DNA from: Sphingomonas quercus
GTDB lineage: Bacteria; Pseudomonadota; Alphaproteobacteria; Sphingomonadales; Sphingomonadaceae
DNA length: 64,000 bases
NCBI RefSeq assembly: GCF_018863195.1
Contig: NZ_JAHKRT010000003.1
Span: forward strand, 491,628 to 555,627
Direction of reading: 5' to 3'
Shown here: one piece after another, positions 16,855-25,383 of the stretch
Numbering within the stretch: the first letter of the stretch is position 1
Layout of the letters: each line of letters begins with the position of its first letter
The notes under the pieces: generated by a model
Told to the model about the DNA's origin: nothing
What the model saw: the letters and a program-made list of their open reading frames with translations, nothing else
The model's database searches: none
Translations under genes and position numbers: made by a program

Positions 16855-17227
16855 TAGCTTGCTCCCGATATTGTGAATCACAACTCATCGAGACGCGCCG
16901 AGTTGCAACATCCAAATAAAAACGGAAATCAACACAGGTTCTAAGCCAAAACTTACTTATGTTAATTCAGTCTCGAATTATTCGCAGTTTTTAAGTTTGT
17001 AATTTACTGTTTCGGCACCCGTTCATCCGCCCAGTCAGGAGCGGAATGACTGACATGGGCTGCGAAGGCGGCAACCTGCCTCCCACCCGGCAGGCGCTCA
17101 ACAGGCGTCGGCGAACGGAGCAGGAGCGGGCGCAGTTGCGCCGTCCATCCCTCGGCAGCCAGGGCGGGACATGTCGTGGCCGGTTCCTCCCCGGGGCCTT
17201 ATCCGGGGTCTGATGGCTGTGCGCCGG
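16855..17227. other. AT-rich intergenic region
   Basis: About 373 bp between two genes on the same strand. 16880-17010 is clearly lower in GC than the surroundings and probably holds the promoter of the small membrane-protein gene. No open frame with coding character and no clear hairpin was found. Confidence 0.4.
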
Positions 17228-17965
17228 CTAGTAGATCTTCTGGTCGAGAGGTTCGATGCGGAGCGTGACGACATCGACACCGGCCGGTCGCGTTGCGGCG
17301 AACAGGATTGCTTCGGCCACCTGTGCCGGCGGCAGCAGCTTGTTGTCTTCCATCATCCGCTGCCGTTCTTCCGGCGGGAAAGGCTGCATCGAGGAGGCGA
17401 TGGCTCCGGGTTCGATCAGCGTCAGGCGGATGCCGTCGGGGATCAGCTCCTTGCGCAGCGTCTCGGCGAAGCTTGCCACGCCGCCCTTGGCAGCGTTGTA
17501 GACGCTCTCGCCGACGGCCTTGATGTGAACGCTGATCGAGCCGACGAGGATGATCATGCCCTCCCGCGTGCCGCCGGCCTTGATGCGCTCGACGGCGCCC
17601 TTGGTGCAGGCGACATAGCTGACGAGATTGCTGTCGATGACGTGGCGCCATCCGGCATCGTCCATTTCGGAGAGCGGCCCGGATCCGACGCCCGCGCAGG
17701 CGACCAGGATATCGAGCCCGCCAAGCCATTCATCAACGCGCTGGAACAGCCGGGCGGGTCCGGCCGGGTCGGATAGCTCCACGGTAGCCGTGGCGATCTC
17801 GCCGCCGCTGCTTCCGAGCCGCTCGGCGAGCTCACGCAAGGCGGCATCCTCGCGGTCGCTGAGCAGCACGCGGCCGCCCGCCGCCAGCATTCGCTCGGCC
17901 ACTGCCCGGCCGACGCCACCGGCACCGCCGGTGATCAGGATCCGTTTGCCATCCAACATGGTCAT
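17228..17965 (-). CDS. SDR-family NAD(P)-dependent oxidoreductase
   Basis: The 245-aa protein is a classical short-chain dehydrogenase. It has a TGGAGGVG dinucleotide-binding loop at about 12-19, an NAG-like ACAGVGSG segment, catalytic Ser in LVGSISVH and Tyr/Lys in SVYNAAKGG. It is the last of three coupled genes. Its start overlaps the end of the lactonase gene by 4 bp, and another SDR lies upstream of that. The paired SDRs share the unusual phrase VGSIS...GESVY, so they look like paralogues from a duplication. An oxidoreductase/lactonase/oxidoreductase set suggests oxidation of a sugar or other alcohol via a lactone. Confidence 0.85.
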   Translation of the reverse strand: MTMLDGKRILITGGAGGVGRAVAERMLAAGGRVLLSDREDAALRELAERLGSSGGEIATATVELSDPAGPARLFQRVDEWLGGLDILVACAGVGSGPLSEMDDAGWRHVIDSNLVSYVACTKGAVERIKAGGTREGMIILVGSISVHIKAVGESVYNAAKGGVASFAETLRKELIPDGIRLTLIEPGAIASSMQPFPPEERQRMMEDNKLLPPAQVAEAILFAATRPAGVDVVTLRIEPLDQKIY

Positions 17966-19032
17966 CGATCATTCTCCCTCGAACATGACCGTGCGTGCGC
18001 CGCCAGCACGAACGCCGCGCCGGCCAGATGAAACGGCTCCGAGCAGGGGGACAGCCGTCCGTCCGCCTCGATCCGGAACGCGAACAGGGTCGCGCTCTCC
18101 TCATTGGCCAGCACCAGCAGCCCCGCCGTCTCGAGGAGCAGGAAGTGACGCGGCGATACGCCGCCGCTCTGCACATGCTGGAGCAGCGTCGGCGCGCCAT
18201 GGTCGTCGAGCGCGAATACGGCGACGCTGTCATGGCCGCGATTGGTGGCATAGGCCCGGTCGCCCGCCTGGTTCAGGGCGAGGTGCCCGCCGAGATTCTC
18301 CCCCGTCCAGCCCGGAGGCGCGGTTGCAACGGTGACGCGTTCGGTCAGGCGACCGTCGGCGACGTCGAACAAGGTCAGGGTCGCGGCGAGTTCGCACACC
18401 AGTAGCGCGAGCGGAAGGTGCGGATGGAACACGAGATGGCGAGGGCCGGCGCCGGGCGGTGCGCGATAGGCGATCCTCGCTTCGCCAACGAAGCCGGCGC
18501 GCGGATCGACGGGGTGGGCGAGTATCACGTCGCTGCCAAGATCGACATGATAGAGCACGCGCCCGTCGCGGGCGAACAGGACGCAATGGGCGTGCGGCCC
18601 GTCCTGGCGGCTCGCGACCGGACCGCTGCCGTGATGCCGGCGGATCGTCGGCGGCACCAGCGGCAGCCCGGTGTCGGGATGCAGCGCAAACAGGGCGATG
18701 TCGCCGCTGCCGTAATTGGCCACCGCCAGCCAGCGCTCCGCGGGATCGAGTGACGCATAGCACGGCTCGGCGCCCTGCGTGGCGAGGCGGGCCAGCACCC
18801 GCCACGGGCGGCCTTCCCGGCAGGCCAGGAGCGCGCCGTCGGCCTGCTCGTCGACCAGATAATGGAGGCCGAAGCGCGCCGAACTGGCGCCGTAGGAGGC
18901 GTTGCGGATCTCGCCGATGGTGGCGTCGACGCTCCATCCCTCATCGGGCGAGAAGCCGATCGTCACGAGGCCTTCGCCGCCGCCCTTGTCATAGGTGCCG
19001 ACGTGGAGCGTTACGGGCGAAGCGGAAGTCAT
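17962..19032 (-). CDS. Lactonase-family beta-propeller protein (6-phosphogluconolactonase-like)
   Basis: The 356-aa protein fits the seven-bladed YbhE/Pgl lactonase family. Visible pieces are LHVGTYDKGGGEGLVTIGF at the start, then LAVANYGSGDIALFALH, DGPHAHCVLFARDGRVLYHV and GPRHLVFHPHLPLALLVCEL. The HxH in GPHAHC and the RH in GPRHL are typical of the family. It probably hydrolyses a sugar lactone. It lies between two SDR genes, 13 bp after the first and overlapping the second, so it should act on their product. No signal peptide is seen. Confidence 0.85.
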   Translation of the reverse strand: MTSASPVTLHVGTYDKGGGEGLVTIGFSPDEGWSVDATIGEIRNASYGASSARFGLHYLVDEQADGALLACREGRPWRVLARLATQGAEPCYASLDPAERWLAVANYGSGDIALFALHPDTGLPLVPPTIRRHHGSGPVASRQDGPHAHCVLFARDGRVLYHVDLGSDVILAHPVDPRAGFVGEARIAYRAPPGAGPRHLVFHPHLPLALLVCELAATLTLFDVADGRLTERVTVATAPPGWTGENLGGHLALNQAGDRAYATNRGHDSVAVFALDDHGAPTLLQHVQSGGVSPRHFLLLETAGLLVLANEESATLFAFRIEADGRLSPCSEPFHLAGAAFVLAAHARSCSRENDR

Positions 19033-19045
19033 GACGCAATCGTCA

Positions 19046-19774
19046 TCACGACGTCTTCTGCAGCCGCGGCTCGATGCGCAGGTTGACGATATCGGCGCGC
19101 TCGGAGCGGGTCAGCGCAAAGAGGATCGCTTCGGCGATCTCCTCGGCGTGGAGCATCTCGTGACCGGCCAGCGCCTCGCGCTTCTCCTCGTCGCTACACT
19201 CCTGCATTGGCGTCGCCACCGAGCCGGGCTGGATGACGCTGACCTTGATATTCTCTGCGGCGACCTCCTTGCGGAGCGTTTCGGCGAATGCCTGCACTCC
19301 GGCCTTGGTCGCGGAATAGACGCTCTCGCCGGCAGCCTTGATCTCCGTGCTGATCGAGCCGACGAACAGCAGGTGGCCGCCGCCGGCTGCTCGCATCCGC
19401 CCGATCGCCTGCCGAGCGCAGGCAAGATAGCCGATCAGGTTGGTTTCGATGACGTAGCGCCAGTCATCCTCTTCCATCTCGTGAATGGGCTCGGCGCCAA
19501 GGGCAGCGCAGGCGATGAGGATATCGATGCCGCCGAGCTCGGCGTCCACCGCCTCGAACACCTGTTCGACCCCGGCGCGGGTGGCGACATCGACAGCGAG
19601 GCCGGCGACGCCGTCATGATCGGAGAGCACCGCATCCACCGTCGCGCGATCCCGGCCGAAGGTCAGCACCTTCGCCCCCTCCGCGGCGAGCAGCGCGACG
19701 GTGGCCCGGCCGATGCCGGTTGTCCCGCCGGTCACCAGCACGCGCTTGCCGGTGAGTTCGACATGGCGCTTCAT
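19046..19774 (-). CDS. SDR-family NAD(P)-dependent oxidoreductase, paralogue of the 17.2 kb SDR
   Basis: The 242-aa protein has TGGTTGIG for cofactor binding, catalytic Ser in FVGSISTE and Tyr/Lys in SVYSATKAG. The GRDRAT segment after strand 2 suggests NADP use. It is similar to the other SDR of this operon in length and in the phrases DDWRYVIETNL and FAETLRKE. It is the first clear enzyme of the operon. Its ATG overlaps the stop of a short upstream ORF by 4 bp, which implies translational coupling. Confidence 0.85.
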   Translation of the reverse strand: MKRHVELTGKRVLVTGGTTGIGRATVALLAAEGAKVLTFGRDRATVDAVLSDHDGVAGLAVDVATRAGVEQVFEAVDAELGGIDILIACAALGAEPIHEMEEDDWRYVIETNLIGYLACARQAIGRMRAAGGGHLLFVGSISTEIKAAGESVYSATKAGVQAFAETLRKEVAAENIKVSVIQPGSVATPMQECSDEEKREALAGHEMLHAEEIAEAILFALTRSERADIVNLRIEPRLQKTS

Positions 19775-19959
19775 GCCGGTTTCCAGATCGGGATGATGCG
19801 GCCATGCGCCTGCGCGTCCGCAATGCTCTCGGCGGGCATCGTGATGTCCGTCACCTCGATCGAGGCCGCGACCGGCGCGTCTCTGCTCTTCGGCAACCTC
19901 TCTCGAAGCGCGAGAACATAGGGGGCAGTGATCTCGGGGCTCAGGGCGCGTGTCGCCAT
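19771..19959 (-). CDS. Small leading ORF of the SDR-lactonase operon, hypothetical
   Basis: A 62-codon frame (ATRALSPEITAPYVLALRER, ending AQAHGRIIPIWKPA) has a GGAAATAGTG stretch before its ATG and a 4-bp stop/start overlap with the SDR gene. I do not recognise it. It could be a small structural or enzyme subunit, or the 3' remnant of a longer gene whose beginning is lost. The coupling to the SDR is the main reason to believe it is translated. Confidence 0.4.
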   Translation of the reverse strand: MATRALSPEITAPYVLALRERLPKSRDAPVAASIEVTDITMPAESIADAQAHGRIIPIWKPA

Positions 19960-20322
19960 CACTATTTCCATGCCGGTTGCTCGCCTTAGAACCGGGATGG
20001 AGACGCGTGGGTTCCGGCGCCAGGCGGCGACTTCACATGGATTATGACGATTGGCCGGAGCCCCAGGCACCATGCCCTTTCGCAAAGGCGGTGCGCGAGG
20101 GGCAAGCGTAGCCGCCCGCAACGGGCGCGCGCATCGCCGGCAGCACGATAGGCCGTCCAACTAGGGCACGCTCGCAGCGATGCGGAGGTATTCGGTGGTG
20201 CTGAATCAAGATGCGCTTGAAGTCCCTTGGCAAGGCACCGCTACGCTGCCAGTCCCCGAGCTGCCAAAGCGGGATTCCGCCATCGACAAGCCGAAGGGAA
20301 GGCAGGTGCCGGCCGCGCCGCT
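19960..20322. other. Intergenic region with a possible 51-codon ORF
   Basis: About 360 bp upstream of the SDR-lactonase operon. A short plus-strand frame at 20180-20335 (MRRYSVVLNQDALEVPWQG...) reads like protein but is small, has no strong ribosome binding site and overlaps the end of the DUF892 gene. No promoter could be placed with confidence. Confidence 0.3.
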
Positions 20323-20820
20323 CTACTTGGACTGAGTCTCCATCTCCAGATACTTGAGCGTCACCGAGGCGATCAGGGGCTTCACGCGATCAGCCGCTTG
20401 CTGCTCCTCCTGACGTGACTGCTCGATCCACGCCTTGTGATGGGCGAAGCCCGCAGCCTCGGCCAGCGCCTCAAGTGAGGTGTAAGCGGCGATCTGATAG
20501 AATTGGTAGCCGTAGCCGGTGAACATGTTCTTGAGGTGCGTGTCGGGAAACACGGTGTGCACCGCCGCGCCGACGGTGCCGACGGTCTGTGTAACCGCCT
20601 CCTTTATCGTCGACGGGCTGCTGCCGGTCTCCTCCAGGGCGCGCTCGATGCGAGCTATCTGCTCGCGAGTGGTGGCGCAATGGGCTTCGAGGACGGCGGC
20701 ATAGTCAGGAAAATTCTGGAGGTGCGTAAGCTGCGTCTCCATCATCTGCAGACCCTGCTTCTCTGCTGCATGGGTTGCGGAGAGTGAGCTCTGGTAAACA
20801 GCCTTGGCGTCGCTACTCAT
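20323..20820 (-). CDS. DUF892 (YciE/YciF-type) ferritin-like stress protein
   Basis: The 165-aa protein is an all-helical, ferritin-like DUF892 protein: SSLSATHAAEKQGLQMMETQ, LEAHCATTREQIARIERALE and YTSLEALAEAAGFAHHKAWI. The family is induced by stress in enterobacteria and alphaproteobacteria and may bind metal. The ATG at 20820 has an AAGGA site; the longer frame adds ten unlikely residues. An EcfG-type promoter (20853-20877) directly upstream fits induction by the general stress response. Confidence 0.85.
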   Translation of the reverse strand: MSSDAKAVYQSSLSATHAAEKQGLQMMETQLTHLQNFPDYAAVLEAHCATTREQIARIERALEETGSSPSTIKEAVTQTVGTVGAAVHTVFPDTHLKNMFTGYGYQFYQIAAYTSLEALAEAAGFAHHKAWIEQSRQEEQQAADRVKPLIASVTLKYLEMETQSK

Positions 20821-20852
20821 TTCGAAAATCCTTCTCAACTGCGTTTCCATTC

Positions 20853-20877
20853 AACCCGCGCCGTTCCGCAGCGTTCC
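20853..20877 (-). promoter_or_regulatory. EcfG-type general-stress promoter GGAAC-N17-GTT
   Basis: On the minus strand GGAAC (20877-20873) is followed after 17 bases by GTT (20855-20853). The -10 element ends 33 bp before the DUF892 start. GGAAC-N16/17-GTT is the recognised motif of the alphaproteobacterial general-stress sigma factor EcfG. Spacing, orientation and the nature of the gene all agree. Confidence 0.6.
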
Positions 20878-21333
20878 CGGCAACCGCTTGCGTCGCAGCG
20901 CCTGCGCGACGTGGAACGATCGTCATCCGTAGAGGCGGCAACGTGGACGCGTGCTGCCGCCATTCGATGGTGATCGGCCCCGTCGCAATCACGATGCGAT
21001 ACGATCGGATTCCGGCTTTGCGATCAGGAACCGGCGTCGGATCAACTTACATGTCTACAACTGTGCCAAAGTTGTCCGGGTTGGGCCTTCCCCGGCCCGG
21101 GGATTCTAGGAAATGGCTGCGATCTGCCATGAAGGTTCACTGCGGTTTACAGCTGCGAATTGCTCTCATTCGCAGAAAGCCCGGAACGTGAACGCCGTTG
21201 GTTCCATAATGTCGATATCTTTTACAGGAGCGGGCAAAGCTTATCAGACGCGGACAGGGAGTTGGCGCACAACCTCCACTCTCGAATTTTGGCACAAGTC
21301 TTGCTGCACAAAAATCAGGAGGAGGAGAAAATC
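20878..21333. other. Intergenic region before the PEP-CTERM gene
   Basis: No gene is recognised in about 456 bp. It must contain the plus-strand promoter of the PEP-CTERM gene, with an AGGAGGAGGAG ribosome binding site at its right end. The part from 21100 to 21330 is lower in GC than the neighbours. Confidence 0.4.
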
Positions 21334-22002
21334 ATGACTCATTTCCGAAGCGCGATGGCGCTGGCTGCCATCGCCACCGCTGCGGCGGCCCCGGCTTCCG
21401 CCACCATCATTCTGGTCGACGCAAGCTCGATCCAGGGGGACAACGTCCTGTTCAACGTCGGGACGCAGACCGGCACCACCGTCAATGGGTTCACCCAAGG
21501 CGGAACCACCGTTGCGTTCACGGGCTCGACCGTGGGTGGCGGCAATATAATCCGCGCCAGCGGCGGGCAGGCGCAAGTGGAAGGCGCCCTTAACGGCGCC
21601 ACCCCAAACCCCAACGACACGCTGGCGCTGAGCGGACTTAATTTCTCCCTCGTGGGCGGCAACACGTTCAACGACCTTGAATTCAACGTTTTCGGCGGCG
21701 GCGCCACCTCGGCGACGTTCGTCCTTACCGACGATGAGGGCGTCGTGTTCAACTTCGTCCAGGCCCTCGGGAATGGTTCCAACTTCTTCGGCTTCCAGGG
21801 CATTGACGGCCAGACCATCGCCAGCGTCTCGTTGAGCTTCAACGGGACCGGCGTGGGTGATGTCCGCCAGATCCGCCTCAGGGAGTCCGCTCCGGCCGGG
21901 GCTGTGCCGGAACCGGCAAGCTGGGCCATGATGCTGATGGGCTTCGGGCTCGCGGGATACGGACTGCGCAACCGCCGGCGGACGGCAACCGTCCTCGCCT
22001 GA
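21334..22002 (+). CDS. PEPxxWA-CTERM sorting-domain exported protein
   Basis: The 222-aa protein has a signal peptide (FRSAMALAAIATAAAAPASA) and a Gly/Asn/Thr-rich beta-type body. The C-terminal sorting signal reads VPEPASWAMMLMGFGLAGYG, followed by a basic anchor LRNRRR. Such proteins are sorted by an exosortase-like system and often belong to the matrix or cell surface. The ATG at 21334 follows a very strong AGGAGGAGGAG site. A strong hairpin lies 22 bp after the stop, so this is a single-gene transcript. The body has no recognised catalytic domain. Confidence 0.85.
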   Translation: MTHFRSAMALAAIATAAAAPASATIILVDASSIQGDNVLFNVGTQTGTTVNGFTQGGTTVAFTGSTVGGGNIIRASGGQAQVEGALNGATPNPNDTLALSGLNFSLVGGNTFNDLEFNVFGGGATSATFVLTDDEGVVFNFVQALGNGSNFFGFQGIDGQTIASVSLSFNGTGVGDVRQIRLRESAPAGAVPEPASWAMMLMGFGLAGYGLRNRRRTATVLA

Positions 22003-22023
22003 CAGCAGCAGCGCGGAAACGCA

Positions 22024-22053
22024 GACGCCGCCGGTCGATGGACCGGCGGCGTC
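22024..22053 (+). terminator. Strong GC-rich hairpin after the PEP-CTERM gene
   Basis: GACGCCGCCGGTC pairs perfectly with GACCGGCGGCGTC around a GATG loop. It begins 22 bp after the stop codon at 22002. There is no T-run, so it is terminator-like rather than a classical intrinsic terminator. Confidence 0.6.
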
Positions 22054-22133
22054 CTGCCGTGTGTCATCGCCACAGCGACCCGTCCTCAATCGGAGCGCAG
22101 ACGGAACGAGCCGGTAGCGGTGGCGCGCGGGCC

Positions 22134-23174
22134 ATGACCGCGGCTGTCGTCGAAGCCGATCGCGGCGAGACCGCCCCCTATTGCTTCCTGCCGACGTTCA
22201 GGCAGATCGAACAACCCATGCATATCGTCCATCATCCCGGCTATGTCGCATCTGGCGCACCGGGCACGGGCTCGTCTTTCGACAAATATCACCTGGTGAT
22301 GGAAGCCCTGCGTGAGGCAAAGCTTCCTTTCACCCTCCACGCGCCCGAACCGATGCCCCGCCGCTGGATCGAGGCCGTGCATGACCCTGTCTATGTCGAG
22401 GAGGTGCTTACCCTCAACGTGCCCCGAGCCAAGGAGCGCCGCATCGGCTTTCCGATCACCGAGCGCGTGGCGCTGCGGGCGCTGCTCTCACCGGGCGGCA
22501 CATGGCGCGCCGCGCGACTTGCCCTTGTCGATGGCTATGCCGCCAACGCCGCCGGCGGCAGCCATCATGCCCTGGCCGAGACCGGTGCCGGCTATTGTGT
22601 GTTCAACGATCTCGTCATCGCCGCCAATCGGCTGATCGCCGAGGGCGATGTCGCGCGCGTCCTGATCCTCGACCTCGATGTCCATCAGGGCGATGGCAGC
22701 GCTGCCTTGACCTCGCACCGGGACGATATCTTCACCCTTTCGATCCATGCGGAGCGCAATTTCCCGCATCGCAAGGCCCACTCGACGCTCGACGTGCCGC
22801 TACCCGATGGCACTGGCGATCACGCCTATCTGACCGTGCTCAGCCAGACACTGCCGGAGGTGCTGGACGCATTCGCGCCCGATCTCATCCTCTATCAGGC
22901 CGGCGTCGATCCGCACGTCGATGATCGCCTCGGCCGCCTGGCCCTGACCGACCAGGGATTGATCGACCGGGACCGGCTGGTCGCGTCCCTCGCCAGAGAC
23001 CGTGCCATTCCGCTCGCGAGTACGCTGGGCGGAGGCTACGGGGCCGACCTCATGGCGGTCGCCCGCCGCCACGCACGGTCGATCATGACACTGGCAGCGT
23101 CGTTCGACGATCTCCCGCCTTGGCGCTGCGAACCTCCCGATGGGACGGACATGCCTCCCGCGCCCCCCGCGTAG
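22134..23174 (+). CDS. Histone-deacetylase-family (AcuC/acetylpolyamine amidohydrolase-like) hydrolase
   Basis: The protein has the arginase/deacetylase fold. Visible motifs are GGSHHALAETGAGYCVFND (the paired histidines), VLILDLDVHQGDGSA (metal ligands Asp and His), YQAGVDPHVDDRLG and GGGYG near the end. Bacterial members deacetylate small acetylated amines or acetyl-lysine. The start is uncertain: the ATG at 22134 gives 346 aa, while family members begin close to MHIVHHPGY at 22218. No operon partner is evident; the next gene is convergent. Confidence 0.85.
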   Translation: MTAAVVEADRGETAPYCFLPTFRQIEQPMHIVHHPGYVASGAPGTGSSFDKYHLVMEALREAKLPFTLHAPEPMPRRWIEAVHDPVYVEEVLTLNVPRAKERRIGFPITERVALRALLSPGGTWRAARLALVDGYAANAAGGSHHALAETGAGYCVFNDLVIAANRLIAEGDVARVLILDLDVHQGDGSAALTSHRDDIFTLSIHAERNFPHRKAHSTLDVPLPDGTGDHAYLTVLSQTLPEVLDAFAPDLILYQAGVDPHVDDRLGRLALTDQGLIDRDRLVASLARDRAIPLASTLGGGYGADLMAVARRHARSIMTLAASFDDLPPWRCEPPDGTDMPPAPPA

Positions 23175-23191
23175 GCAGGCTGCTGCGCGCG

Positions 23192-23647
23192 TTAAAGATG
23201 AAGCTTGAATCCGACGTGGCTCGGGACAAAGCCGAGCTTGCGCCAGAAGCGATGGGCGGCGCGGCGGGATTCATGTGAAACGAGTTGCACGGAAGCACAG
23301 CCGGCCAGACGACATTGTTCGATCGCCCAGCGCACGAACGCCTCGCCCTGCCCCTGGCCGCGCAGGTCCGCGGCGATACGTACCGCCTCGATTTGCCCAT
23401 GCCAGCTCCCCCGCGATGAGAGGCCGGGGATCAGCAAGAACTGCATCGTCCCGACGATCCGCTCGCCATCGACCGCCACGATCAGCCGCAGGTGATGCGT
23501 CGCCGCGATTGCGTGGAAAGCGTCGACATATGAGGCCACCAGCGGGGCGGCGACGTCCTCACGTTCCGCGCCAAGTTCATCGTCGGCGAGCAAGGCCACG
23601 ATCGCCGGGAGATCAGCTTCAACGGCATCTCGGTAGGCGATCACCAT
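23192..23647 (-). CDS. GNAT-family N-acetyltransferase
   Basis: The 151-aa protein has the GNAT acetyl-CoA-binding motif A, RIAADLRGQGQGEAFVRWAI (R-x2-G-x-G/A), preceded by the beta strand GQIEAVRI. Motif B is LAGCASVQLVSHESRRAAHR and FWRKLGFVPS. Substrate cannot be predicted. It converges on the deacetylase-like gene, 17 bp apart. Confidence 0.85.
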   Translation of the reverse strand: MVIAYRDAVEADLPAIVALLADDELGAEREDVAAPLVASYVDAFHAIAATHHLRLIVAVDGERIVGTMQFLLIPGLSSRGSWHGQIEAVRIAADLRGQGQGEAFVRWAIEQCRLAGCASVQLVSHESRRAAHRFWRKLGFVPSHVGFKLHL

Positions 23648-23751
23648 GAGCGGCCTCTCATCATAGGGGCGTCCGGAAAGGAGGCCGGATAGGCCCGACC
23701 GCGCAACCCGCCCTGATCCCTTTCCGGCCCGCCGCCAAATGCCATCGGTCG

Positions 23752-24597
23752 TCAGGGAACCCAGTTGGTTGAGCGGGAGAGCTCATCCCATTGCGCCAGT
23801 TCGGCCCGAACTGCCTCGAGCTTCTGCTCGACCAGCCCGAGCGCGTCCTCACCCAGGAACAATCGCACCGGCGGATTAGGCGCGGCGACCAGCGCGAGCA
23901 AGGCCTGCGCAGCCTTGGCGGGGTCGCCCGGCTGGTTTCCGTCTTTCGCCTGGCGTGCAGCGCGAATGGGATCCATCACGGAATCATAATCAGCAATGCT
24001 GCGAGGCGTGCGGTCCATGGACCGGCCCGCCCAGTCTGTCCGGAACTGCCCGGGGGCGAGCGCGATCACGCGGATGCCGAAGCCCGCGACTTCCTTGCCC
24101 AGCGCCTCGGATATGCCTTCAAGCGCGAACTTGCTGCCGCAATAGAAAGCAATTCCGGGCATGGTGATGAAGCCGCCCATAGACGTCACGTTGATGATGT
24201 GACCGCTGCGACGCTCGCGCATGCCCGGCAGGACGGCCTTGATCATTGCGACAGGACCGAACACGTTCGCCGCGAACTGGCGCTGGAGATCGGCCATCGA
24301 GGATTCCTCGACCACCCCCTCATGGCCATATCCGGCGTTGTTCACGAGGATATCTATCGGGCCGACCTGTCGTTCGGCCTCGATCACGGCCGCCGGGATC
24401 GCATCATAGTCGGTAACGTCCAGAGCAAGCGGGTGCGCTCTGCCCGGGGACATGGCGCCGAACGCTTCCGCGTCGGACGCGCGCCGCACCGTGCCGATGA
24501 CATGGTGGCCGGCATCCAGCGCGGCGGCCGCGAAGGCGCGACCGAGGCCCGAACTGACCCCCGTGATCAGAAATACCTTCGAAGGACTGATCGACAC
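23752..24597 (-). CDS. SDR-family oxidoreductase, divergent from TetR
   Basis: The roughly 281-aa protein is a classical SDR with the TGVSSGLG loop, NNAGYGHEG, catalytic Ser in NVTSMGGF and Tyr/Lys in FYCGSKFAL. The GTG at 24597 is preferred because an AGGACGGAG site precedes it; an ATG at 24621 adds eight residues but lacks such a site. It is transcribed away from a TetR gene, with a perfect palindrome between them. It is therefore probably induced by whatever ligand relieves that repressor. Confidence 0.85.
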   Translation of the reverse strand: MSISPSKVFLITGVSSGLGRAFAAAALDAGHHVIGTVRRASDAEAFGAMSPGRAHPLALDVTDYDAIPAAVIEAERQVGPIDILVNNAGYGHEGVVEESSMADLQRQFAANVFGPVAMIKAVLPGMRERRSGHIINVTSMGGFITMPGIAFYCGSKFALEGISEALGKEVAGFGIRVIALAPGQFRTDWAGRSMDRTPRSIADYDSVMDPIRAARQAKDGNQPGDPAKAAQALLALVAAPNPPVRLFLGEDALGLVEQKLEAVRAELAQWDELSRSTNWVP

Positions 24598-24624
24598 GTT
24601 AAACTCCGTCCTGTGATCCATATT

Positions 24625-24638
24625 TATATCATGATATA
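24625..24638. promoter_or_regulatory. Palindromic operator TATATCATGATATA between SDR and TetR genes
   Basis: A perfect 14-bp inverted repeat lies in the short gap between the divergent SDR and TetR genes, 7 bp before the tetR ATG. TetR-family repressors typically bind such a site and control both genes. Confidence 0.6.
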
Positions 24639-24645
24639 GAAAGCC

Positions 24646-25293
24646 ATGTCGCGCGACAAGACCCGCTCCCACGCCCATGCCTCTCCACGCGGGGAGCCCG
24701 TTCGGCAGCGCGTCCTCGACGCCGCCGAAAGGCTTCTCCGGCAAGGAAAGGCCGGGTTTTCGATGCGCGATCTGGCGGCGGAGGCAGGGGTGAGCTTCGC
24801 GACGCCGTTCAATCAGTTCGGCAGCAAGGCGGCGATCATGCTTGCCTTGTCCGGACGGCGGATTGATTTGATGATCAGGCGCCTCGCCGAGGCGCCGCCA
24901 CCTGTCCGCGCGACGGACCGCGTCATGCTTGCCATCGACACGGCCGTCGCCGTGATGTTGGCCGAGCCGGAGGTGAACCGCGCCGTCATGGGGTGGATCG
25001 GTGCGGCCAGCGCGACGCCCGGCCATGTGCTGACGCACTCAACCGCCCTTTGGGCGTCTGCGCTTGCCGCGGGTGACGATGCCGTCCTGGAAGAGCAGAT
25101 CGGCAAACAGGGCGGGCTGGCCGAACAGCTCGCGTTCGCCTTTCGCGGCGTGCTGTCGTTCTGGGCGGCGCGTGAGCTTGAGGACGAGGAGCTGGCGCCG
25201 CGGGCGCGCGCAATCGCGGCGTCGTTGTTGCTCGGCTGTCCGGGCGCGCAGCCAGTGCCCGGTCCCGGATCGCGCGAGCCGGACAATGGATGA
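24646..25293 (+). CDS. TetR/AcrR-family transcriptional repressor
   Basis: The 215-aa protein has an N-terminal HTH (RQRVLDAAERLLRQGKAGFS and AGVSFATPFNQFGSKAAIM), followed by a helical ligand-binding domain. The longer basic leader (SRDKTRSHAHASPRGE) is common. The gene is divergent from an SDR with a palindrome between, the usual arrangement for a local repressor of an oxidoreductase. The inducer is unknown. Confidence 0.85.
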   Translation: MSRDKTRSHAHASPRGEPVRQRVLDAAERLLRQGKAGFSMRDLAAEAGVSFATPFNQFGSKAAIMLALSGRRIDLMIRRLAEAPPPVRATDRVMLAIDTAVAVMLAEPEVNRAVMGWIGAASATPGHVLTHSTALWASALAAGDDAVLEEQIGKQGGLAEQLAFAFRGVLSFWAARELEDEELAPRARAIAASLLLGCPGAQPVPGPGSREPDNG

Positions 25294-25383
25294 ACGCGGC
25301 CGCCGCCGGCACTCGCCGGCAAGTTCGTCTGGTCCGCGTCGAGCGCGCGGACCGGACTGGCGTTCCGCCCTCCGGGAGCCAGC

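Noticed and set aside
20180..20335. 51-codon ORF (MRRYSVVLNQDALEVPW...)
   Set aside because: Protein-like but short, without a good ribosome binding site and overlapping the end of the DUF892 gene; kept only as a note.
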